Below are positions 8,795 to 17,891 of a DNA stretch of 64,000 nucleotides, piece by piece. The position numbers and the translations under genes were made by a program. The notes beneath the pieces are model-generated. The model was not told where the DNA came from. It ran no database searches and was given only the letters and a program-made list of their open reading frames with translations. The stretch is from the NCBI GenBank assembly GCA_949297765.1, contig CASFTV010000001.1, positions 186,001 through 250,000 of the forward strand. Reading direction: 5' to 3'. The stretch is from an uncultured bacterium (GTDB lineage: Bacteria; Verrucomicrobiota; Lentisphaeria; Victivallales; UBA1829). How positions within the stretch are numbered: the stretch's first letter is position 1; each line of letters opens with the position of its first letter.

Positions 8795-9958
8795 TTATTT
8801 TTCCTGATTGTTTTCGAAGTAGCGGATCAGTTCTTCCGGCAGCGGGGGAATCTCCTGCGGAATACATCCGTGGCGCATGGAGTAATGGCCGAGAACTCCT
8901 GTCGCGACGGCATTGCGCGCGGCGATCGGAATCGTGTTCGGCCGTTTGCCGTAGCGGACGAAGTCGAGGAAGCTGCGCACGGTCACCGGATCGGCGCCTC
9001 CGTGGGTTCCTTCCACCGGCTTGAGCTTATGAATGATGTCCGGTGTTTCCCGGGGGCCGCGGGTGGTCCAGACATGGATTTCGCACTTCCCGGAATCGCC
9101 GATGTTTTCGATCCGTCCTTTGGTTCCGATGAACGTGTAGTTGCGTTCCGCGTCGGGCGCGTAGTGACACTGCATGTAGCAGGCCTGCGCGCCGTTCTGC
9201 ATCTGCATCATGATCATGTTATGGTCTTCGACGTTGATGATCGGGGAAAATCCGGTCTGTTCCAGCGGCGGATAATGGTTGTTGTCCCAGTCCGCGCAGC
9301 CTTCGGTTTCGGGGGAGCGGCGGGCGCACTTGTCGTAGACGGAGAGCATGCCCATGCCGACCACCTGTCTGGTATAACTTCCCATCAGCCAGTGCATCAC
9401 GTCGATGTCGTGGGCGCCTTTCTGGAGAAGGAGTCCGGTGGTGTTTTTCTGTTCGGAGTGCCAGTCGCGGAAATAGGCGTCGCCGCCGTAGCTGATGAAA
9501 TGACGGCACCAGCCGCACTGGATCTCGCCGATCGTGCCTGCGTCGATGATCCGCTTCATCGTGAGAATCGCAGGGAAGTAGCGCATGTTGTGGCCGACGA
9601 ACAGTTTCGTTCCGGTTTCATAGGCCGTGCGCAGAATACGGTCGCATCCCTCAATGGTGATCGCCATCGGTTTTTCCAGAAAGACCGCCTTGCCCGCTTC
9701 GAGTGCGGCAACCGCCTGTTCCTCGTGGAAATTATCCGGCGACGCGATCATGACCGCGTCGATTTCCTTGATTTTCAGGAGGTCCTTGTAGTTGTCGAAC
9801 AGATCGGCATCCGGAAATTTCTCATGGAACTGGCTGCGTGACCGGGGATGCGGATCGGCTCCCGCAACGACCTCCCATCCTTCTTCGGGATTATGAATCT
9901 GCCATCCGTTTCTGCCGCGTCCCGCTGCGCCGATCAGGCCGACTTTCATCATTTTCAT
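8795..9958 (-). CDS. Gfo/Idh/MocA family NAD(P)-dependent oxidoreductase
   Basis: 387 residues from the ATG at 9958, which has AAGGAG 10 bases upstream; in-frame ATGs further upstream lie in the AT-rich control region. The N-terminal Rossmann fold begins with VGLIGAAGRGRNG. The family motif EKPMA (catalytic Lys) sits near residue 100, and the C-terminal alpha/beta domain has the typical DIDVMHW. These enzymes oxidise or reduce sugars, inositols and related polyols in the cytoplasm; the substrate here cannot be read from sequence. It is transcribed away from an AraC-type regulator over a 170-base gap and is the most likely target of that regulator. A strong terminator follows, so it is monocistronic. 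Confidence 0.92.
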   Translation of the reverse strand: MKMMKVGLIGAAGRGRNGWQIHNPEEGWEVVAGADPHPRSRSQFHEKFPDADLFDNYKDLLKIKEIDAVMIASPDNFHEEQAVAALEAGKAVFLEKPMAITIEGCDRILRTAYETGTKLFVGHNMRYFPAILTMKRIIDAGTIGEIQCGWCRHFISYGGDAYFRDWHSEQKNTTGLLLQKGAHDIDVMHWLMGSYTRQVVGMGMLSVYDKCARRSPETEGCADWDNNHYPPLEQTGFSPIINVEDHNMIMMQMQNGAQACYMQCHYAPDAERNYTFIGTKGRIENIGDSGKCEIHVWTTRGPRETPDIIHKLKPVEGTHGGADPVTVRSFLDFVRYGKRPNTIPIAARNAVATGVLGHYSMRHGCIPQEIPPLPEELIRYFENNQEK

Positions 9959-10011
9959 GCTTTCTGAACTCCTTTTTTTTTTCTGGTTCGCGTTTTTTCT
10001 TCGCGTCTCTG

Positions 10012-10087
10012 GATATAACCTATCGTAAAAAATATGGAAAATCAATCCGTTTTCTTGAATTTCATCAATTATTAGATATGTTATATC
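10012..10087. promoter_or_regulatory. Inverted repeat in a divergent control region (candidate AraC operator)
   Basis: GATATAAC (10012-10019) and its exact reverse complement GTTATATC (10080-10087) lie 68 bases apart in the AT-rich gap between the oxidoreductase (start 9958) and the AraC-type regulator (start 10129). The right arm overlaps the regulator's putative -10 box. Paired half-sites flanking divergent promoters are typical of AraC-family control; the assignment is inference. Confidence 0.4.
10055..10082 (+). promoter_or_regulatory. Candidate promoter of the AraC-family gene
   Basis: TTGAAT (10055-10060) and TATGTT (10077-10082) are 16 bases apart. The -10 box ends 46 bases before the ATG at 10129. 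The right arm of the inverted repeat overlaps this -10 box, which would allow autoregulation. Confidence 0.4.
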
Positions 10088-10128
10088 AAAGAAAAAATAC
10101 AGGAAATCAACTTTTTGGAGCAGAGGCA

Positions 10129-10893
10129 ATGGTCTTTCCCTTTCGTTTTCTGACGGGTGCCCGGGGCAACGCCGATGCGCAGACTCCGATCTTCGAACGC
10201 ACCGACTATTCCTGCTGCACGATCGAATATATTGTCAGCGGTTCGGGATTTCTGGAAGTGAATGGAGAGAAGAGCACACCTTCCGCGGGGGATATCTATC
10301 AGCTTCCGAAACACAGCAACCATCGTTATTATCCGAACCGGAGCGATCCGTGGCAGAAGCTCTTTTTTGTCGTGGACGGCGATTTCATGGAGGAGCTCCT
10401 GAAAATCCACGGACTGGAGAAGGTGTACCACATCCGGAACTGCCGTCATCTGAAACGCTGGTTCGACCGCTGGTGCACGCAGACCAGTCTGGCGATTTCC
10501 CAGGAGCAGTATGCCCTGGAATTCCATCAGTTTGTCGTGGAGCTTTCGATGCATGTCTATCGGGAGGGTGCGAGGGAGAATCCGCATGTGCGGCAGCTGT
10601 GTGAACGGCTTCAGTATGCGCTGGAGCAGCCGTTCTCTCTTGCGGAGTATGCCGCGGAAACCCCGTATACGGAGACGCATCTGATCCGTCTGTTCCGCGA
10701 GCGGTACGGGCAGACTCCGTATGAGTTCCGGATGGAGAAGAAGATGGAACAGGCACGGATTCTGCTGCTGCATTCTCCGCTGTCGGTCAAGGAGATCGCG
10801 GAGCGGCTGGGGTTTTCCAGCCAGTACCATTTTTCCAATTACTTCAAGCTGCGGACCGGGGAATCCCCCCGCAGGTTCCGGCAGACAATCTGA
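10129..10893 (+). CDS. AraC-family transcriptional regulator
   Basis: 254 residues from the ATG at 10129, chosen because GGAG sits 8 bases upstream; an in-frame ATG at 10078 has no ribosome site and lies inside the putative promoter. The N-terminal half is a cupin-like sugar-sensing domain (SGSGFLEVNGE, then DIYQLPKHSNHRY). The C-terminal ~95 residues form the double helix-turn-helix DNA-binding domain, including IAERLGFSSQYHFSNYFK and ESPRRFR. It is divergent from a Gfo/Idh/MocA oxidoreductase, its probable target. Its last 55 bases overlap, on the opposite strand, the 3' end of the DUF89 gene. Confidence 0.92.
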   Translation: MVFPFRFLTGARGNADAQTPIFERTDYSCCTIEYIVSGSGFLEVNGEKSTPSAGDIYQLPKHSNHRYYPNRSDPWQKLFFVVDGDFMEELLKIHGLEKVYHIRNCRHLKRWFDRWCTQTSLAISQEQYALEFHQFVVELSMHVYREGARENPHVRQLCERLQYALEQPFSLAEYAAETPYTETHLIRLFRERYGQTPYEFRMEKKMEQARILLLHSPLSVKEIAERLGFSSQYHFSNYFKLRTGESPRRFRQTI

Positions 10894-11726
10894 AACGAAT
10901 TCAGTTCCGCGTTCAGCATCCCGGCGACAAGCGGACACTTTGCCATGAAGAGAAAAACGGCCGGGCGCGGTGTTTCATGAAGCGTTTCGAAATTCCCCTG
11001 TCCTTTGGAGACGATGAGATCGGCCGTCTCGAACGCTTTCCGGAATTCAGGGGAGGAGTGTTCCAGCGAGATTCCGGGTGTGCAGTCGCCCGTGTCGATG
11101 ACATTCCGTACAATGCCGTCGAATCCGGAGGGGCCGACCTCCCGGCGGGTCACGTCGTTGAGTACCGGTTCTCCTTTGACGCAGAGCGTGATTTTGGACC
11201 GGTAGCGCCTGACCAGCAGCGTGTCGAACACCGCTTCGCCGCAGTTGTCCAGAAGATAGAGAATGTTTTCCGCCCGTTCAAAGGCGTTTTCGGCCTCGTT
11301 CAGCGCATGGAGATCAATCGGTTTCCGGAAGGCGAGGCGGATGGTTTTGCGGGCGTCCTCCAGATCAAGATCGCAGTTGACGCCGAAGTCGATGATGTTT
11401 CCGGCGATGGCAAGACGGACCAGCGATTCGAAGTTTTCCGTATCCAGCGTTCCCTCCTCCAGGAATTCCCGGAGAAGTTCCCCGGCGATGCGGGTGGAGT
11501 CATCTTTCTGTGTCCGGTAGGGGTCGTGTTTGCCGGTGATTTCCGTCGCATAGGCGTGCATCCGGCGCGCCATGAGCGGGGGAGGGAGCTGCACGTCGAA
11601 TTCGGAAAGTTCCGCCAGCATCTTCCGGACGATTTTCAGTCGGAGTGCGTCGTCGTCCGTGAGAAGGTTCGCGAGCGTTACGGCGTTGCGGACAAGGCAC
11701 TGTATGCAGGAAAGATCGGTTTTCAT
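10839..11726 (-). CDS. DUF89 / ARMT1-like damage-control phosphatase family protein
   Basis: 295 residues from the ATG at 11726 (GGGAG upstream). The N-terminal CIQC pair (residues 7-10) and the motifs GNIIDFG, LYLLDNCGE, VKGEPVLNDVT and IVSKGQGNFE identify the DUF89 metal-dependent phosphatase fold, of the subfamily with an N-terminal CxxC found in archaea and bacteria. Characterised relatives dephosphorylate damaged or excess phosphometabolites in a divalent-metal-dependent way; the substrate here is unknown. It ends the tmk-holB-bioB run, 37 bases after bioB, and its 3' end overlaps the convergent AraC gene by 55 bases. Confidence 0.85.
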   Translation of the reverse strand: MKTDLSCIQCLVRNAVTLANLLTDDDALRLKIVRKMLAELSEFDVQLPPPLMARRMHAYATEITGKHDPYRTQKDDSTRIAGELLREFLEEGTLDTENFESLVRLAIAGNIIDFGVNCDLDLEDARKTIRLAFRKPIDLHALNEAENAFERAENILYLLDNCGEAVFDTLLVRRYRSKITLCVKGEPVLNDVTRREVGPSGFDGIVRNVIDTGDCTPGISLEHSSPEFRKAFETADLIVSKGQGNFETLHETPRPAVFLFMAKCPLVAGMLNAELNSFQIVCRNLRGDSPVRSLK

Positions 11727-11763
11727 CGCAGGGACTCCCGTCGTTCTTCTGATATGAGTTCCA

Positions 11764-12705
11764 TTACGGACGGAGTTCGAGGCCCGCATCGCGGATCATC
11801 TGAAGATCCGCGGGAACGCCGCGGCCGGGAGTGACCAGATAGCCGCCTGTCATAAAGCTGTCGGCTCCGGCGGCGAAGATCAGAGCCTGCAGGTCGCGCA
11901 GGTTCCGTTCGCGTCCTCCGCAGACCCGGATGCTGACTTCGGGCATCATCAGACGTGCGGCGGCAATCGCGAGGAGACAGTCCCGCGGCGAAAGCCCGCA
12001 TCCGCCCTCCAGCAGCGTTCCCGGAATCGGACTGAGGAAGTTCAGGGGAATCGAATCCACGTCCAGCGACCGGATGGTTTCCAGCAGTTCAATCCGCTGC
12101 TCCGGGGACTCTCCGATTCCGATGATCCCGCCGGAACAGACGGAAAATCCGAATTTCTTTGCCGCCCGGACCGTTTCCGTCTGCGTGGAGTAGGGCCGCG
12201 TTGTGCAGATCTGCGGGAAATAGCTCGGGGAAGCCTCCAGATTGTGATGATACCGTTCCAGTCCGGCCTCTTTGAGCTGGAGGAATGCGTCATCGTTCAG
12301 GATTCCGAGCGAGGCGCACGGAAGGATCGGCAGTTCCGCGCGGATTCTGCGGACCGCTTTGCAGATTTCATCAAGATCCTGTCCGGGGACAACCCTCGTT
12401 CCGGATGTCACGATTCCGAAGCGGTGTACGCCGTGTTCCGCCGCCGCCTTCGCCGCAAGGAAGATCTCCTCCGCGGGAATCAGCGGATAGGTGGTGATCT
12501 TCGCTTTCGAGCGGGACGACTGCGCGCAGAACGCGCAGTTCTGCTGACAGTTTCCGCATTTTGCATTGACAATGGAACAGAGTTCAATCTGTTTTTTAAA
12601 CCTCTTCTCGCGGAGCTCCGCGGTCCGCCGGAGCAGATCCAGCAGCTGGACGGTGTCCGTGATTTTCAGAATTTCGAGTGCTTCCTTCGCGTCAATGCCC
12701 TGCAT
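11764..12705 (-). CDS. bioB: Biotin synthase BioB (radical SAM)
   Basis: 313 residues, normal for BioB. The radical-SAM cysteines are Cys53, Cys57 and Cys60 (CQQNCAFC). Further BioB features are the ILPCAS and SVCSGG cysteines, expected ligands of the sacrificial [2Fe-2S] cluster, YHHNLEAS, and VCGGRE with its cluster-ligand Arg. It inserts sulphur into dethiobiotin, the last step of biotin synthesis. AAGGAG lies 8 bases before the ATG. No other biotin gene is present in the window. It follows holB by 21 bases on the same strand, so it is probably part of the tmk-holB-bioB-DUF89 transcript. Confidence 0.92.
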   Translation of the reverse strand: MQGIDAKEALEILKITDTVQLLDLLRRTAELREKRFKKQIELCSIVNAKCGNCQQNCAFCAQSSRSKAKITTYPLIPAEEIFLAAKAAAEHGVHRFGIVTSGTRVVPGQDLDEICKAVRRIRAELPILPCASLGILNDDAFLQLKEAGLERYHHNLEASPSYFPQICTTRPYSTQTETVRAAKKFGFSVCSGGIIGIGESPEQRIELLETIRSLDVDSIPLNFLSPIPGTLLEGGCGLSPRDCLLAIAAARLMMPEVSIRVCGGRERNLRDLQALIFAAGADSFMTGGYLVTPGRGVPADLQMIRDAGLELRP

Positions 12706-12726
12706 CGTGAGATCTCCTTCGGGAGT

Positions 12727-13794
12727 TTAACTTTTGAATGCCGTCTTGAGACAGAATGAGCGGATGGCCAGCTGGTCGTCCGCGTTGGTCCGCATGGCGC
12801 GCAGAAGGTCTTCCGCGTACCCGAGACAGCGGTAAATGCGGTCTTCGCCGAACTGTTTCGGCGCATCCGGATCGAATCCTGCGGGAAACAGTTCGGGATT
12901 CGGAATCTGTTCCATCGGAATCCCGGAAGCCAGAAGCGCCGTTTGCGCGAAGAACGCGTGAATCATGCTCAGGAAAAGATCGCGCAGGCGTTTGTATTCG
13001 CAGCTTTCCTCGCCCCGGATCCGTTTTTCGATCAGAGTTTTTCCCGCCGATTCCAGATTGGACGCCGCTTCCAGACGCTGCGCCCATTTTGCGGCGACGG
13101 TTTTTTTCGCCAGATCGTTCAGGGATCCCGCGTAGTCAATCAGAGCGGTTGCGCAGTCCTCCGCGGCGATCAGGCTGCCCTGCGCTTCGAAGAGCAGCTT
13201 GCGGAGAACGTCCGGAAGATGTTCCGCGTCCGGAAGACGGTAGACACACCGGTTGTCTGTAAAATGAATCGTCTGGCAGCGCGAGCGGATCGTCGGCAGC
13301 AGTTCCGACGGATTCGGGGTCGTCAGAATGAACATGCATTTCGGCGGCGGTTCCTCCAGGGTTTTCAGGAAGGCGTTCTGCGCCTGTTCATTGAGGCGGT
13401 CCGCTTCGTGGATGAGACCGATTTTCCATCCGGAGTCGGTCATTCCGCTCAGATAGAATTGCGCTTCGAACCAGCGCATGGTGTCGATTTCGTCTTCGCT
13501 CTCTCCGACGGGGATGATGCGGGAGACCGAGGAGGGCGCCAGCGTCACCAGATCGGGAAAGGTCCCGTTCCGCAGTTCGTGGCAGACCTCGCATTCCCCG
13601 CAGGGCGAAAAATCCTTTCCCGGATACATGCATGCCGCCAGCGACGCCAACAGCGGCGGAAAATCGGTCCGGTATTCCGTGTTTGTGGAGCAGAGCAGAA
13701 ATGCGTGGGCGAGCCGTCCGGCGGACCGGGCGTTCTTCAGCGAACTGATTTCCAGCGGAAAACGCTGTTCAAAGAAGTTCCAGTCCAAGCTCAT
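12727..13794 (-). CDS. holB: DNA polymerase III delta' subunit (clamp loader)
   Basis: 355 residues with the AAA+ fold of clamp-loader subunits. RLAHAFLL lies in the N-terminal region, where delta' lacks a functional P-loop, as expected. A zinc-binding CGECEVC follows near residue 65. KIGLIHEADRLNEQAQNAFLKTLEEPP is split here into its recognisable parts IHEADRLNEQAQNAF and KTLEEPP, and IRSRCQ supplies the SRC motif. It helps load the sliding clamp at the replication fork. It overlaps the end of tmk by 26 bases, a common tmk-holB arrangement. Confidence 0.93.
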   Translation of the reverse strand: MSLDWNFFEQRFPLEISSLKNARSAGRLAHAFLLCSTNTEYRTDFPPLLASLAACMYPGKDFSPCGECEVCHELRNGTFPDLVTLAPSSVSRIIPVGESEDEIDTMRWFEAQFYLSGMTDSGWKIGLIHEADRLNEQAQNAFLKTLEEPPPKCMFILTTPNPSELLPTIRSRCQTIHFTDNRCVYRLPDAEHLPDVLRKLLFEAQGSLIAAEDCATALIDYAGSLNDLAKKTVAAKWAQRLEAASNLESAGKTLIEKRIRGEESCEYKRLRDLFLSMIHAFFAQTALLASGIPMEQIPNPELFPAGFDPDAPKQFGEDRIYRCLGYAEDLLRAMRTNADDQLAIRSFCLKTAFKS

Positions 13795-14419
13795 GTTTCA
13801 CACACTCCCTGACCGCCTGAGCGACTTTGTCGACAGAGTCTTCTGCGGAGATGACCCGGATGCGGTCTTTTTCCAGTTCTGCAAGCTGAAGGAATCCGTT
13901 GCGGACCGCGGTGTGGAAGGCGATTGTCTCGGAATCGAAGCGGTCGTTTTCGAATGCGGCCCGGTCAACCCGTCCGGAGCTTCTGCGCACGCCGAGTTCC
14001 GGATCAAGATCAAGCACAATGGTGAGGTCCGGTTTGAGTCCGCGGCAGGAGAAGCGGTTGATTTCGTCGAGCATCCGCAGGTCGATTCCCCGGGCGTACC
14101 CCTGGTAGACTTTCGTGGAATCGAAGAAACGGTCGGAAATCACATGGATCCCCTGTTCCAGTTCGGGTTTCAGGAGCGTTTCGACCATCTGCGAGTGACA
14201 TGCGCCGAACAGCAGCAGTTCAGTTTCGGGCGTCAGCTCCTCGCCCGGCTCCCGCGTTTTCAGGATGGACCGCAGTTTCTCCGCGACAGCCGTCCCGCCG
14301 GGGGAACGCACCACATGAACCTTCATTCCTGCCGCGGCAAGGGCTTTCCCGAGCAGGGCCGCCTGTGTGGTTTTCCCGCTTCCTTCGCCCCCTTCCAGTG
14401 TGATGAATCTGCCTCTCAT
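13769..14419 (-). CDS. tmk: Thymidylate kinase (dTMP kinase)
   Basis: 216 residues from the ATG at 14419; the longer open frame upstream lacks a ribosome site and reads into the promoter region. The P-loop GGEGSGKT is at residues 10-17, the DRFFDST motif near 95 and the LID-like RVDRAAFEN near 150. It phosphorylates dTMP to dTDP. It is first in the tmk-holB-bioB-DUF89 run and is divergent from the AICAR transformylase gene across a 113-base AT-rich gap that should hold both promoters. Confidence 0.95.
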   Translation of the reverse strand: MRGRFITLEGGEGSGKTTQAALLGKALAAAGMKVHVVRSPGGTAVAEKLRSILKTREPGEELTPETELLLFGACHSQMVETLLKPELEQGIHVISDRFFDSTKVYQGYARGIDLRMLDEINRFSCRGLKPDLTIVLDLDPELGVRRSSGRVDRAAFENDRFDSETIAFHTAVRNGFLQLAELEKDRIRVISAEDSVDKVAQAVRECVKHELGLELL

Positions 14420-14532
14420 TGTTGATGAAAAATCCTCAAGTCCGATTGAAAATTGCCGATTGAAGGAGTAAGTTACAGCATAAAAAAAAATATTCAACCG
14501 TCAATTCCATAAAATTCGGAGAGAAAGAGAAA

Positions 14533-15651
14533 ATGGCAAAACTGGAACGTGACACCTACCTGACCAAGAATGTCGGAAATTTCCCGGAAACCATCGAGAT
14601 CGGCGGACGGACCTACGTCAAGTCGGACGATCTGCGCTACGGAACGAATCCGCACCAGCCCGCCGCCTACTACCGCCCGGAAGACGGAGTCGGCGCGATC
14701 ATGGATATGAAAACGCTCAAAAACGGCAAGAACGGTCTTTCCCAGACCAATCTGGAGGATATCTCCGGCGCGTTGAACATTGTCAAATATTTTGACCGTC
14801 CCGCCTGTGCGGTCATGAAGCATGTGAATCCGAGCGGCGCGGCGGTTCAGGCCGGATGCGAATCGCTGAAGGAGGTCTACCTGAAGGCGCGCGACTGCGA
14901 TGCCCGCGCCGCTTTCGGAAGCGTGATCGCATTCAACGTGGAAGTCGATGCGGAAACCGCCGAGACGATCATGTCCACGTTTGCCGAATGCGTTGTTGCT
15001 CCCGCCTACACGAAAGAGGCTCTTGCAGTGTTCAACGACGCCGAACGCTTCAAACTCAACAAGCAGATCCGGATCCTCCAGTGCGGGGATCTTTCCACAA
15101 TTCCGCGCTATGTGGGCGATGACCCCGCCGGAACGCACAACACGCTGAAGGTCCTCTGCGACGGTTCTCTGGTGGTCGCGGCGCCGCTGCTGACGAATGT
15201 TCGCACGTTCCGGGATCTTCCCCCGGCTTCGGGCGAGAGCAAAACCGCCGGAAAGCAGGTCTCCGCGACGGAGCCGACCGAAATGCAGAAATGCGATCTT
15301 CTCGCCGCATGGTACATCAACATCTCCGTCCGTTCGAACGGTGTTGTGATTGTGAAGAACGGGCAGACCCTTGCGGTCGGAACCGGAGAACAGGACCGTG
15401 TCGGCGCGGTGGAACAGGCCATTGAGAAATTCAAACAGAAATATACCGGAACTTCGACCCTTGAGGGCGCCGTGATGTCCAGCGACGGGTTCTTCCCCTT
15501 CGCGGACGGACTCGAAGTCGCCGCCGCCGCCGGAATCAAGGCGATGGTCGCCCCCTCCGGTTCGCTGAAGGATGCGGATGTGATCAAGCGCGCCAATGAA
15601 CTTGGAGTTGCTCTCCGTCACGCGCCGGAACGTATTTTCTCCCATCACTGA
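14533..15651 (+). CDS. purH: Stand-alone AICAR formyltransferase (PurH C-terminal domain)
   Basis: 372 residues containing only the AICAR transformylase half of PurH: LRYGTNPHQ near residue 37, the catalytic KHVNPSG near 96, and the C-terminal SDGFFPF and IRHA-type end (here LRHAPERIFSHH). The N-terminal IMP cyclohydrolase (MGS-like) domain of the usual ~510-residue bifunctional enzyme is missing. The start is sound, with GGAGAGAAAGAGAAA before the ATG, so this is not truncation. The protein would formylate AICAR to FAICAR; ring closure to IMP must be done by a separate protein elsewhere. recD2 starts 14 bases downstream. The symbol is by homology to the PurH domain. Confidence 0.9.
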   Translation: MAKLERDTYLTKNVGNFPETIEIGGRTYVKSDDLRYGTNPHQPAAYYRPEDGVGAIMDMKTLKNGKNGLSQTNLEDISGALNIVKYFDRPACAVMKHVNPSGAAVQAGCESLKEVYLKARDCDARAAFGSVIAFNVEVDAETAETIMSTFAECVVAPAYTKEALAVFNDAERFKLNKQIRILQCGDLSTIPRYVGDDPAGTHNTLKVLCDGSLVVAAPLLTNVRTFRDLPPASGESKTAGKQVSATEPTEMQKCDLLAAWYINISVRSNGVVIVKNGQTLAVGTGEQDRVGAVEQAIEKFKQKYTGTSTLEGAVMSSDGFFPFADGLEVAAAAGIKAMVAPSGSLKDADVIKRANELGVALRHAPERIFSHH

Positions 15652-15665
15652 GCATCGCGTGCCTC

Positions 15666-17891
15666 ATGGAAGACCTTCCCGTGCCAGAGATTCCGTTTCC
15701 GCTTTCGGAGAGCGAAGGCGTCACGGAGCAGACTCTGCGCGGAGAGGTGGAAAAGGTCCTCTATGAGAACGGGGAAACCTCGTATGCGGTTCTGGTCGTC
15801 CGCGATGCGGCGGGCGATCTTCACAACGCGGTCGGCACGGTGCCCGGCGTTTCCGCCGGACAGGGAATCGAAGCTGTCGGCCGCTGGGAGTTCCACAAGG
15901 AGTACGGCCGCCGTTTCCGCATGGAATCCTATACCTTCACTCTTCCGGTGACGGCGGAGGGAATTGTCAAATACCTTTCCTCGGGCGTGGTGAAGGGGCT
16001 CGGACAGAAAAAGGCCGAAGCCATTGTGAAAACTTTCGGTGCGGCAACGCTGGATGTGATCGAAAAATCGCCGTCGCGTCTGAAAGAGGTTCCCGGGATC
16101 GGGCGGAAACGCATTGAGGCCATCCGGAAGGCGTGGGAGGAGAATGCCGGACTGCGCAATCTTCAGATTCATCTTCAGAGCTACGGGATCAGTCCGGCAT
16201 ATTTTGCAAAAATCTACCGGAAGTATGGGGATGCCGCCGCGGAAAAAATCCGGGAGAATCCCTACGATCTGGCAACGGACATCCCCGGAATCGGATTCAC
16301 GACCGCGGACCGGATCGCGGAGAAGACGGGAATCCGGAAAAACGATCCGAAACGGTTGAATGCGGGGATCAGCTATGTGCTTTCGCAGGTCCGCGGACTG
16401 GGACATGTCTGCCTGCCGCGCGCACTTTTTCTGACGAAGTGTTCGGAACTTCTGGAGATCGACCGGGACGATGCGGAGCGCGCGCTGCTGTCCGCAAGCG
16501 GACTGATGCTTGCGTCGATCCGCCGTGCCGCCGACGGGACGGAGATGATTTATGAGCCGGGACTGCTCCGCTGTGAAGAGGAGTTCCCGGTGCGTCTGGC
16601 GCGCCTGGCGTCGGTTCCGCGTCATTACGGACAGAATCTGGCGCGTTTCCCGGTTCTGCCGAATGCGGTCTTCAGCGAAGAGCAGCTTCAGGCGGTGAAG
16701 GCGGCGTCCAATTCTCCGCTTTCGATCATTACCGGAGGTCCCGGTGTCGGCAAGACGACCGTGGTGGGAGAGATCGTCCGCCGCGCCAGACTTGCAAAAC
16801 TTGACATTGCGCTTGCCGCACCGACGGGACGCGCGGCAAAGCGTCTTTCGGAGACGACCGGTCTTGCGGCCCATACAATTCACCGCCTGCTCAAATGGGA
16901 TGCGGGCAGACATCAGTTTGTCCACGGACGCTCCTCGCCGCTGAAGGCGGATCTGCTGATTGTCGATGAAACGTCCATGCTCGATATTCTCCTTGCGACC
17001 GCGCTGTTCCGTGCGATCAATCCCGGAACGACGGTGGTTCTGGTCGGCGATGCGGATCAGCTTCCGTCGGTCGGTCCGGGGAATGTCCTCAACGATCTGA
17101 TCGCCTGCGGACGGATTCCTGTGACGCGTCTGACCCGGATATTCCGTCAGGGCGCGGGCAGCGGGATCATCCGGGCGGCCCACGATGTCAACAGCGGACG
17201 CCTTCCGCCTCCGGCGCGGACGGCGCGGGGGATCTCCACCGATTTCTACTGGATTGAAAAGGACGATCCGGACGAGGCGGCGGATATCATCCGGCGTCTT
17301 GTGTGCGAGCGGATTCCCCGCCGGTTCGGCCTGAATCCGATGACCGACATCCAGGTGCTTTCCCCGATGAACCGGGGGTCCTGCGGGACGGTTGCACTGA
17401 ACACGGTTCTTCAGGATCTGCTCAATCCGTCGGCGAAACTGCAGTTCCGTCACGGGGAGCGGATGTTCAGACTCGGCGACAAGGTGATGCAGATTGCCAA
17501 CAATTACGACAAAGGGGTCTTCAACGGCGATATGGGACGCATCTCCGCGATCCGTTATACCGACCGGACCTTCTCCGTTCAGTTCGATACGGAAAACGTC
17601 TCCTATGAATTTGCGGAGGCGGATCAGCTTTCGCTTTCCTATGCGGTGACGATCCACAAGTCGCAGGGAAGCGAATTCCCGGCAGTGGTGATTCCGCTCC
17701 TCTCCCAGCATTTCATGATGCTTCAGCGCAATCTGCTGTATACAGGAATGACGAGGGCAAAACGGCTGATGATTCTGGTCGGATCGGAAAAAGCGGTTGG
17801 AATGGCGGTGCGGAACAGCATCCGGGAACCGCGCTATTCTCTTCTGAATGAACGTCTTGAGGAGGCGTTCGGAAGGGAGGGGTACCGATGA
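15666..17891 (+). CDS. recD2: RecD2-type ATP-dependent DNA helicase
   Basis: 741 residues, the usual RecD2 length. The long N-terminal region has helix-hairpin-helix repeats (EVPGIGRKRIEAI near residue 145, DIPGIGFTTADRI near 205). The superfamily-1 helicase motifs follow: P-loop GGPGVGKTT near 358, DETSM near 438, GDADQLPSVG near 462 and HKSQGSEF near 664. Unlike E. coli RecD it carries an N-terminal extension and works without RecBC; relatives are 5'-3' helicases in DNA repair. It follows purH by 14 bases and overlaps the GSCFA gene by 4 bp. Confidence 0.95.
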   Translation: MEDLPVPEIPFPLSESEGVTEQTLRGEVEKVLYENGETSYAVLVVRDAAGDLHNAVGTVPGVSAGQGIEAVGRWEFHKEYGRRFRMESYTFTLPVTAEGIVKYLSSGVVKGLGQKKAEAIVKTFGAATLDVIEKSPSRLKEVPGIGRKRIEAIRKAWEENAGLRNLQIHLQSYGISPAYFAKIYRKYGDAAAEKIRENPYDLATDIPGIGFTTADRIAEKTGIRKNDPKRLNAGISYVLSQVRGLGHVCLPRALFLTKCSELLEIDRDDAERALLSASGLMLASIRRAADGTEMIYEPGLLRCEEEFPVRLARLASVPRHYGQNLARFPVLPNAVFSEEQLQAVKAASNSPLSIITGGPGVGKTTVVGEIVRRARLAKLDIALAAPTGRAAKRLSETTGLAAHTIHRLLKWDAGRHQFVHGRSSPLKADLLIVDETSMLDILLATALFRAINPGTTVVLVGDADQLPSVGPGNVLNDLIACGRIPVTRLTRIFRQGAGSGIIRAAHDVNSGRLPPPARTARGISTDFYWIEKDDPDEAADIIRRLVCERIPRRFGLNPMTDIQVLSPMNRGSCGTVALNTVLQDLLNPSAKLQFRHGERMFRLGDKVMQIANNYDKGVFNGDMGRISAIRYTDRTFSVQFDTENVSYEFAEADQLSLSYAVTIHKSQGSEFPAVVIPLLSQHFMMLQRNLLYTGMTRAKRLMILVGSEKAVGMAVRNSIREPRYSLLNERLEEAFGREGYR

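Noticed and set aside
10078-10128. Longer AraC protein from the ATG at 10078
   Set aside because: No Shine-Dalgarno before this ATG; it lies in the -10/inverted-repeat region, while the ATG at 10129 has GGAG at 8 bases.
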